From: Lumbricus rubellus
Taxonomy: Eukaryota > Annelida > Clitellata > Crassiclitellata > Lumbricidae
Assembly (NCBI GenBank): GCA_945859605.1
Contig: OX243816.1
Coordinates: forward strand, 26,527,007-26,591,006
DNA length: 64,000 bases
Direction: 5' to 3'
Under the pieces are notes generated by a model that saw only the letters and a list, made by a program, of their open reading frames with translations, was not told the DNA's origin and did not search any database. This document shows positions 52,601-63,700 of the stretch, one piece after another. Made by a program: the position numbers and the translations under genes. Each line of letters starts with the position of its first letter. Within the stretch, counting starts at the first letter, position 1.

Positions 52601-55600
52601 CAGAAAGAGTCACTGTATAAACTTAAAGCGTATACCGTACGTATGCAGCCATGCACGTGTATCTGCGCATTGAATGTTGAACATACTTAGGCCTATATCG
52701 TATATATAAAATATAGGCCTACATAATATACACTGTATAATATACTCCCACAGCAGCAGCAGCAGGACTGCAGATGCGAAAATAGACTGGAGAGATAGCA
52801 TAGTATACCTGAACATGGCGATGAGAAGGTTAATGAGGAGGATGTTATACCTGAACATGGCGATGAGAAGGTTAATGAGGAGGATGTTGTACCTGAACAT
52901 GGCGATGAGAAGGTTAATGAGGAGGATGTTGTACCTGAACATGGCGATGAGAAGGTTAATGAGGAGGATGTTGTACCTGAACATGGCGATGAGAAGGTTA
53001 ATGAGAAGGATGTTGTACCTGAACATGGCGATGAGAAGGTTAATGAGGAGAATGTTTGTGAGGATGAGGTAGACAGCGTAGAAGATCATGACAAGCCAAG
53101 ACTGTTGCGGACATCGAGCAATTCCAGAGTTTGGATCGTCATAGATCGTCTGGTCGGTCGTACATCCGGGAACGTCGCCTCAATTAAACAGACACAATAT
53201 CAGAACAATCATCTACTATCGACAGCAATCGTGCTTTTGATTCACCATGCCGCCTAGCCTTAGCCTTGGCCTCAGCGTTGGCCTTGGCCTTACTTAGCCT
53301 TGGCCTCAGTGTTGGCCTTGGCCTTACTTAGCCTTGGCCTCAGCGTTGGCCTTGGTCTTAGCGTTGTCCTTAGTCTTGGCCTTGGAATAATAATTTGTAT
53401 TCCTATATTCATCCAGCAAACTATTCATATTCTACGTAGCTGCTGAATAGAACTGAATGCACACTTTCATCAAAGAGTAGATTATCAAGAATTCTCAGCA
53501 GGCAATTCGTTGTTTTGGATTCAAATCAAACCGTTGAGACTCATGCAGATTATAAGTTATAAATGTGTCTGTTAGAGAGCGCATCACAGTTCAAACGAGA
53601 AGTGCAAATAAAGTTTCTGTGTGTCTCTCGGTGTCAGACATAAAATTCATTTAGGCCATACAGTCGTTCAATTTATAGTTGCCTATATACACTGTGTCCG
53701 GAAAAAAAGGGACCCATTTTGTAAATATAAAAATAAATAGTAAATATTCATCGATTTTCACAATTCAAGGACCATTTTAATCCTGACATATTTGTCTAAC
53801 ATTGGTGAAAATATAAAAGTTCCAGTCCAAATGTTGACGTCATAATCACGTCATTTGCACAAAAAGTCAAATTTAAGAGATAAACGCGCAAAATCATCCA
53901 AAATTTCAATATTTTATTATTTAATTTATCAATATTAAATGCATCTTTAATCTTATTTTTGTATCTGAATTATGTCAGACTGCAATTTGTGGTCAAAGTG
54001 CACGCCTTTGGCCTCAACGTAAGCTTCAAAACGGTCGCGCTAATAGCCAACAGCAGCATCGATAACCAGCTTGTCAAAATTCTCCCTGGCATTAACAATT
54101 CGCTCACGGAGTTCTTCAATGTCTCTTATCCTTGTGTTGTATACCTTCTCCTCCATCAGTCTCCGTATCTTATTATAAGAGGAATTTAAGCGGGCGACCG
54201 TTTAGCGGCCAAAGATTAAGAGGAATGAAATCCGAGTCTCATTAGTCAACGGTTCAACATATTGACGAACTCAGTGAGCTGAAGCACCATTTTGTTGAAA
54301 TGTGTAGGCTATTGTTCCGAACATTCCCGGAATTCAGACATCAATTTTATATGGAGCAGACAATCCCTGTAATAAGCTGCATTTATTTTCACTCTTGGTT
54401 CAATTAAATGGATTTCCGTTTTAACAAGAGCCAATATACCAACCGAAACCATGCATGAATAGCCGGCTAAATGCATTTTCATGCAAATGACGTCATCATG
54501 ACGTCACTATTTCGACTTGAACTTTTATATTTTCACAATTGTTAGAGAAATATGTTAGGATAAGAACGGTCTTTGAATTGTAAAAATCGATGAATATTTA
54601 CTATTTATTTTCATATTTAAAAAATGGGTCCCTTTTTTTCCGGACACAGTGTATAGATCTCGTTGAGCAAAACTGTTCCATGGAGTTTTGTTGGTTTCAA
54701 ATTAACATCGTTTACTGCAAAGCATAGTTTTTAAATCCATAGATTTTGCTAGCCTTTGATCACTGTTGGAGATTTGACCGATGGACGCAAAATGCTTATT
54801 TTTAAGCTAAGCACCTTCAAGAGATGAATAAAATAGGTTGAGAGAAGCAAGTTGTGGAATCTGCTATCAGAAGTAGCTGCATGTGACTTCCTGTTATTCT
54901 GTATGACTGCATACGACAGATGACACATAATTATATGAAAGACACATGATAGTATCTCTATAGTATACCTACCTCCGACTTCATCTAGGTTTAATTCTCC
55001 GTAGATATTGAAGTATGGCGAATAGAGGACATCGCGCAGAATGTTCCAGCTGAGAGTGGCGTTCGGATAGAGCAGAGCATGTGCAGCTATGCCGTAGGAG
55101 AAGATAAATACGACGAGAAGTAATAGGAAGAAAAGCAGATCAATCAACTGAAATAGAAAATAACACACGCAGCGTATTTTATGCAATGTATACCGATTAA
55201 TTACACAATCATATCAGCAGAAATATGCCGAATTATAAGTCTATAGTCGGATACTCATATGCATATAGGCTATAGGGTGCAACTCAAGGCTATAATAGAT
55301 ATAATAGGCCCTGTAGGCCTATGTAATATGTGAGATAAGAAGTAAGAACTGCTCTCTTTAGTTGAATATAAACAACATTATATCCTTAATGCGTTTCAAA
55401 CGCTAATTTCACACGTCGCTTTGCGCGCATGTAATTAATTGTTCTTAATGACAAATCCTGACCTGATAATTATGACGGTCGCCTTAAAGCTCGGGTGCTG
55501 TGCTTGTTGACCTTTATTGACCCCTCTGCGTTAATTGCCGGTCCATGTGCACATATTTATAACTGAAAGATCCTAAAAACTGAAAGATCCTAAAAACTGA

Positions 55601-58600
55601 TGGTTCCTAAAAAGTGAGAGGCTCTTAATAACTGAGGGCTTCTAAAAACTAATGGCTTCTAAAAACTAATGGCTTCTAAAAACTAAGGGCTTCTAATAAC
55701 TGAGGGCTCCTAAAATTAACGGCTTCTAAAAACTGCTGGCCCTTCAAACTACGGGTCTGGGGGGCTGCATCACCCTAGGCCTATTGCACCCATATTAATT
55801 CGGGCCTGCCTGATATCATATAAGTTTATCTAGGTGACATCCAGATATTTCTGATGTTTCTTTGGACGACACTTACCATTCTGCGAATCATGATGACCTT
55901 TGGTCCAATATTCTTAGAGATGTAGAACATCTGAAGGAAGCGTAGATAGAAAAGAGCCAGCGTTGAGACGTAGAACATTCTCGCCCACACGAACTCATCT
56001 TCACCGCTGAGACGATAGCGAAGGATGACGGAGATGGCGAGAAGAGTGTATACGAAGAGATCGAATTGATTCCAGACATCAGTGATGTAGTCCAACAATC
56101 GCAACTTCAGAGTCATCGCTTCAGAAGCAATCACCTTTTGAGAATCAGAACCATCACAACGGTTTCATAATTATTATGAAGACGTCACATTTAGATCAAT
56201 GGCGGCGACAACAGAAGGCAAAAAGAAGTGTTACCATAATTATTATGCTGTAATTCGTCAGGTATGTAGTCTGTGATCCATTAATGGAGATCGATGTAAT
56301 GAAACTTTGCGCCCTGTTCCTCCAAGGTCAAAGAAGTTACAATTGCCACCAGCCAATATATACAGGTCTAAGGCATCCTCATTTGTTCTATTCATAAACA
56401 TCTAGATAGTTAACATCTAGAATATATCCTATTCTATCAGCATAACATCAAATTGATTTCAAACATAATTATATGTGTGTCATTGATGCCTTATAGATAT
56501 GTATATATGGACATGTGCAATTGTAGGCCTACATGTGATCCGTAAACTCTTCCCCTACACCATACATCAAATACACCTGTATTAACATTCCTTGCCCTGT
56601 GGTCAGCGGTGCCCAGCCATCCGTAACAGTAGCTAATTAATGTCAGCCTGGTTAATTAACTGGCCATTGTGTGTCTCAAACCTTCCATACAAAGGTTCCT
56701 TTGTTTGAGTTATGAAGAAGCGTAGTGCATGAGCAATTGAGCAAGCAATATCTCTATAACAGCTATGGCCACATAGTTTGACTCCACCATAGAGAATGCG
56801 CCGCATATATTATAAGATAACACTGACCTGACGGAGTTCATCGAGAAACATTGTGATCGCCCAAGTCCAGACGATGTGTTCGCACGCAGATGTACGATGC
56901 GGTTGGAGATCCGTTAGAACGAAGAAGCTGAACAGTCCGAGAAAGATGAGGTATGACAGCTGAAACGCATCACAAGTTACAGCAGATCTATAGCAGCCGT
57001 CACTACATACTACCACATAGCCTACCGCATATGTGACATAGCCTTTAGACACCGGTTGCTTTAACATAACATAACATGGGTTTTAAGTGGTTCAGAAGAC
57101 ACTAGGCCTGTGTTAGAACCACTGCAAAATTGACCTGGAACTTTTAATACCCCAATTTTCCTAGGTTCCTTTTAAATGCTGTGACCGTGTCCACCGACAC
57201 AGTGCTGTCCCCCAATCCGTTCCACATGTCCACAACTCTAGCACTGAAAAATTTCTGCCCTAATGATCCTTTCGGCTTCTTAAATAATTTGTACCTATGA
57301 CCCCGAGTTGCTTTGTTTGGTGCTAATACAAAGAACTTCTCCCAACATAGTGCTTCCTTTCCAGTAATGATCTTGTATGCTTCAATTAGGTCTCCTCTGC
57401 TCCTCCGTCTCTCCAGTGTTGTTAGCCCACACCTTTCCAACCTCTCCTCATAGCATTCACTGTGATCTTGATAATATCATTCGCCTGTGACAGCAACACA
57501 GCAGCTGCGATTGTCTGTCAAGTCCCAAGTGCACATCCCAGGGGAAGATATCAAGATCAAGTGCGTCTCTGTATTATTGTATAGTTGGAATCCACCGGAT
57601 ATAATTCTGAGCATTCGATGTATGTATCGGTAAAAAAGTGCGGTGTGTTATGATGATGATGAAGATTACGATATAATTCGCTTTAAGACAATAATTACCG
57701 AATGGTAGAAGAATTTGACGATCGGTGCCGACTCGAAATAGTAGAGTGCTCTGAAGAAGCTGATCTTTCCCAGTCTCTTTCGTCTTTTCGGCTTCTTTTT
57801 GGGCCAGTCGGCGCCTCCTCCTCCTGCTCCTCCTGTTCCTCCTGTTCCTCCTGTTCCTCCTGCTGCTCCTCCTCCTGCTCCTGCTCCGTTGCTGCAACCG
57901 ACGATTGTGTTGTGTGGCGATACTTCGTTGGAAGATGACGCAGCTGACGTGAAATCGTCGAAGTCGTCGTCCATCGAGAATTTGATCAAAGAATGAACGA
58001 AAAATGGCAGAAGCAGACAAACGAGAATCTGAACAAACACATTAACACAGCAATCTACATGTATAAAACATTGTATAGACACTGTACGATGTTACGTGTA
58101 TGTATATACAGACATTTCACAAAGACACACATCTATAGAAGTCTAGCATAATTGCCGGTGTTTGGTAAAACTACAGAGGCGACGAAAAGGTGGTCATATT
58201 TGAGGTTTACTTAAGAAGATAAACACTTTTCATGATTGCCAACGATTATGATTACTGACATAATCGTGATCGCAATCACAATCGTAAGCATCGAATTTCT
58301 AAAATGCCACTTGACAACTATGGGTATAGGGCACCAACGTACTCACGAGCGCTGCGTCGTGTCAGATTGTCAGAAGGACTATTCAGAGGTAGCCTACATG
58401 TGTAGTTAAACGCAGTCCAAGTCCGGTTGACAAGGATTCTTGCAGAGTAAGACGGGCTGCTTCGTGTTATTTAGGCTGACCGTAGAAAATCTTTAATAGA
58501 ATTATATGAGACTAGTTTTGAGTGGACATCCTAGACACCGCATTGGTGAAGATTAAGTTGACTGTAATAATTATAGCGGCGTATATAATTATACTGACCT

Positions 58601-60374
58601 TGTATGTGGGAGTGGTGAGAGCCATCTTTCCTTTCCAGCTCTTGTTGAGTTTTGACTGGCAACAGGTGTGCTCCATGAAGTCCATTTGTTCTCCATTGTC
58701 AGCGAGAACAAAAAGTGACTTGCCGCCCCACATGTCAAGGTGACGTACGAGAAGCACGTGTGACATCTGCTTATCTTTAAGATGACACTCGTTCAGCACT
58801 CCCATTGCCATCTGCTCAAACTCTCTGTTACATACATCATACACATCACAATTACCATAGACGACGTGTTCATCAATTGCGCCTAAATGAGTGACGCCAG
58901 ACTTTAAACATTATGCACATAAAAATTACCAAAGATAGGCTACATAGCCCTAAACTCAAACATAGGCTAGGAGGTGCTATATAAAGACTTGAATGAATGA
59001 ATGAATGAATGAATGAATGAACGAATCTGCAGGCAATTGGATTCAGCATGTCAACTGTCTGGTTTATAACCTGAAGTTCATAGAAAGCACACTGTATACA
59101 CACACAATATTAATTGGTCTTCTTCTTACACTGCGCTGGCGTTGAGTTCCTGCTGCAGATCGAGTTCTTCTTCTCTGTCAGCGATCCTGGCGAGTGACTT
59201 CATCATCAGTCCAGCGATGAGAGCTCCTCCGATCTGATCTCGACCACACTTCCAGAAGGTCAGAGCTATCGACTTCCGGTTGAAGAGCAGAGCCCAGATG
59301 AACAGCTCACGCTCAGGGTACTCGAAGTCTGGACTATTCTCTACAAGTACGGTTACAACAGGAAGCACAGCAACGTTCAGATATTTCAAGGCAAGGAGCC
59401 AAGGACACGTGCACCTGGGTCACACTGTGGCTCAAGTAGAAACATCTTCGAGTATACATATAGATCTAACAATAGACGAAAAACTTTCAATCGCCTCAGT
59501 TTGGCGATGCTTACTGTGCTTCACATCTGCCTATAATACCTTCGCGGGCTCTGTTGTCCCTTCCGTAAAGGCCGGGGGGCGGGCGAGGGGCATATCTTGA
59601 TTCAACGGTTCATCTCAATAAGATCTGCTGCTTGTTCCTTTTCTGCATACCGGTACGTCAAAAAGGTGGAATCGCGCTTTCTCGGTGGTGGCCTAGAACT
59701 GTATTGTGCGTTCTTTTTTCAATTTAAAACTGTTCTCTGTAGCCGTGCTTTAGTTGGAAGCACCTCTGAGTAGTTTCCTTTAAGAGACGCTATATAAACG
59801 TTCGATATGAACTCTTTTTGACGCTCGTCAACCTTGCTCTATAGAAGGACGTCTGAGTATATAGGACTATGCAATAGGACTATACAATAGGACTATGCAA
59901 TAGAACTATACAATAGGATTATACAATAGGACTATACAATAGGACTATGCAATAGGACTATACAATAGGATTATACAATAGGACTATACAATGGGCATTG
60001 CAAATCGTTTTGAAAGCCGTGGGGTGATGGTTGGACGAGGAGCTGAAAGAGCATCGTTTCTTGAACACTGCAGGCCTACATGTAGGCTAGTTGAGATCCG
60101 GGGCGGTGCATGATTTTGACGGAATGGGGTGAAGAGGTAGAGGGGGGCTACCTGCGGATTCTGCGGCTTTTGAGTCGTCGTTGAATGTCGTTGTTATGAG
60201 CGTTGCTCCAGTTTTGACATCGGTTGCCACCAGCATTTGGTTGGTGTAAGCAAGAGTCTCGTCCTTGGTGAGACCATTAAGAGTCTTGACACCAGCAACT
60301 GTCGTCTCACCAACACCACCGTCGTCGTATTCAACTACAAACTTCGATCCTATAAAAGCAGCACGAATAAATAC

Positions 60375-60409
<35 letters not shown>

Positions 60410-60712
60410 GTTAATCATAGAGCCAATCAAAACTTTGAGCACAAATATAGTCATCAAAATTTTAAAAGAAACCTACTTAGGCTCAAAAATAGGTCCAAGG
60501 GCTGAACTTTGGCTGCTTCAGAAATCAGGAAGCCCGCTGAAGAGAATAAAAAGATGCAGTTGGTGTGTGCTCTGCATGGCGGCTGTGTCTCAGTTCAGAG
60601 AAACGGAAATCTGCACCCTATCCTAGCTATCCTACCCATGGACACTGAATGGAGTGGAGCCCATATATATGCGATCTGTAGCATGGGTTCCGCAAACGAA
60701 TAAATGGGTCCG

Positions 60713-60750
<38 letters not shown>

Positions 60751-63700
60751 TGGGTGGACATGCTGACAAGGATGATTTGATGGATCGGGTCAAGATTTCT
60801 TTTAGAGGTGAACTATTATAAGTGGAAAGCAGCTGAAAAGTAATAATAGTCTTAAGACAGACGAGGCTAAGTGAATGAAACACTGCAGGAGATAATCAGG
60901 ACGAGAAGGAGGAGGACGTGGAGAAGGAGAAGGAGGAAAAGGAAGAGGAGGACGTGGAGAAGAAGGAAAAGGAGAAAAACGGAGGAAGACGTAAAGAAGG
61001 GGGAGGAGGAAAAAAGAGGACGTGGAGGAAAAGGAGAAGGAGGAGAAGGAGGAGAAGGAAGGGATTCGGGAATGTCGATCCTAATTGAATGCAATTAATT
61101 TGGCCTTCATGACGTGAATCATGAAAACCATAAATAAATGTAGCAACGTAACGTCAATCGATATAGCCGTTGTTGAACTGGGAGCGCTTCTGAGTAGATT
61201 AGCTTGAAGGTGCGCTACATAAAAAGTCAATAATTATATAATAATAATCTAACTGTTCATTGCAATGAGAACAGTTATGCTAAGCCTACTTTCTGTCACC
61301 TTACTTTACATTACAATAATTATTCTATTGCAATGTCGTAAGGCATAGTAATAGTATGGCTATATTGGTTAGGCCTATCTATCTATGTGCCACTATTATA
61401 AGTCCGACCTTTGTAGAGTCCTTTCAGTTGGTCATCTGTCAATCGGTGGATGACTTTAGCGATGATTTCGAGCAGATTGTCGGCTCCAGCTCTCAGTCGG
61501 ACGACAGTCGACTCTTTACAGCAAAGGTACGACAACCAATCTTGCTATAGACATAACATGCCAAACAATCAACACACATCAACATATTTGCGTTTAAAAT
61601 AATTCTACTTCGATTAGATGTAGACCACATTATTATGATCATAGTTCTTGCATCCATCTGCGTCTATGTTTTGTGTAAGACAATAATATGTTGCAATGGT
61701 CGATAAAGAACAATTGACAACAATGTTGTAAATTGTGTAACTGTTGCTACAACCATTGTAGCTTCTCAGACTGCTATCAAAAGGGCGATCATCAAAAGGG
61801 CGAGTTCAAAAGGGCGCAGATTATAAAGACTACTGTTCGAAAGGTGACAATCGAAAGGGCGAGTATCGATCATCATTCGCAGTGGTTCAAAGACAATGGT
61901 CGGTATTTACTCTGTTTGGACGATAGTTATGTAGACCTAGCCTACATAATGGACAGTTTAAAATGTACAGTGCAGTTATGTGCAGTAGATTTTAGAGATT
62001 GCGATTTGCAGTTAGACCAAGTTAAACTAAGTCGTCAAGAAAGTGTGAGAATGAACTTAGAATTTGTAAAGAGCAATGAAGGTCAAGATATGTTAATGAT
62101 TGATGGTTGCATATTCAAACTATGAGTTTGATTTATTAAAAGATTTCAACCTATTAATCACCGTTTTTGTCTAAATTTATTTTTGCCGTAGGCCTAATTG
62201 ACATTTAGATAGGCTGCACAGTTTCAACTGTTATGAGGTTCCATATTGTGAGACTTCGGAGTCCATACCCAATTCGACTGCGATGAGTACATCGACCGCA
62301 CAATAACCGCCTCCTACTTAATGCTTCCAAAACTCAATTCATCTGGTTGGGTGGACGTAGACGACTGGCAAATGTTGATCGTTGTGCCGTGGCTAAAGCA
62401 TTTCCCCATGTTACCTTTTTTGATTCTGTCCGGGACTTGGGTGTTATGCTTGATGAAGAACTTAGTTTCTCAAAACATGTCAACCAGCTGACTCGTGGCT
62501 GTTACTACCAAATTCGTCAGCTACGGGTCATCTCTCGCTCCTTATCAGAGAACTCTGCTGCTACCCTTGTTCATGCTTTTGTTACCAGCCGCTTGGACTA
62601 CTGTTGCTCTATTCTGGTTGGTTTGCCTCTATTATTGATATCCCGACTTGACCGTGTTCTTCGGTCTGCAGCCCGGCTAATTGGTCGAATCCCCAAATAT
62701 GCATCCGTTTCATCTTACATTCGTGATACTCTACACTGGCTCCCTATCTCACAGCGCATCGAATACAGAATTGCTTCACTGGTTTGGCGTTGTCTTCTTG
62801 GCTGTGCCCCGACTTATCTGTGTGAACTCTGCTGTCCATTATCTGTTGTCCTTTCTCGCAGAGCCCTTCGCTCTGCCTCTAGCGGTAAGCTTTTGGTCCC
62901 GCGTGTTGAATCATCAACCTGTCAGCGTCGTGCTTTCTCAGTTGTAGGTCCTTCTGTCTGGAATAGTCTCCCGTTGCAGATGCGCTTGCTGCCTAGGGTC
63001 GACTCGTCAGTGTTCTACAAGCTCCTTAAAACTTTTTTGTTTCACCGTGGTTGGACTGGGAGCGCTTCTGAGTGGATTTCTTGAAGAGGCGCTATATAAA
63101 TTCTTGAAATGAATGAATGAATGAATGAATGACAGTGGAAAGACAAAGCGACGACTGGCCACCTATCCTCATATGCCGCGGATTAGAAAGTGAAGCCGAA
63201 AATACTTTATACTCATGACTTCCACAAGACTATATTCTAAGGGACTGCATAATATTATGCTGCTCTTCTTCTTATTTTTCTTTTTCTTCTTCTTCCTCTT
63301 CTTCTTCTTCTTCTTATTCTTCTTCTTACTCTTCTTATTCTTATTCTTCAACTGCCTGTGTACTACTCATGCGAAACTGACCTGTAAATCGCGCATCGTG
63401 TTCTTCACCATGTCCGATATTTTTCCTTGAGAAGGAAACAGAAGCTGAAAGAAATCAGACGAAAAGAAAACATTACATTTGTCTGACGGATAATTAAACA
63501 GATTCACTTAAAATAATGCAGAGGTTACAAACAATACAGATCAATAATAATCTAAACACAATATTATTAGGAGAACTTTTACGTATCTGAGCACCACTGC
63601 ACCAGGGTTCTGACAAAGAGGCGAACAACTGCGTGGCTTATGCCTGCTGATTCCATGCAGTAATATTTATCTATAAACTCTCGACTGGTTATCGCGCTTT

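Noticed and set aside
60087..60380. Separate small lipid-binding-protein gene (first impression of the SKFVVEYDDGG stretch)
   Set aside because: No start, no conserved family residues beyond composition, and the exon phases tie it to the TRPM chain.
61406..61520. A plus-strand exon (acceptor cctttcag, donor gtacga) encoding a Ser/Asp-rich peptide
   Set aside because: The overlapping minus-strand exon fits the TRPM chain in phase and pattern, and no plus-strand gene exists nearby to use it.
63169..63351. Lys-rich minus frame
   Set aside because: Translation of the CTT-rich tract.
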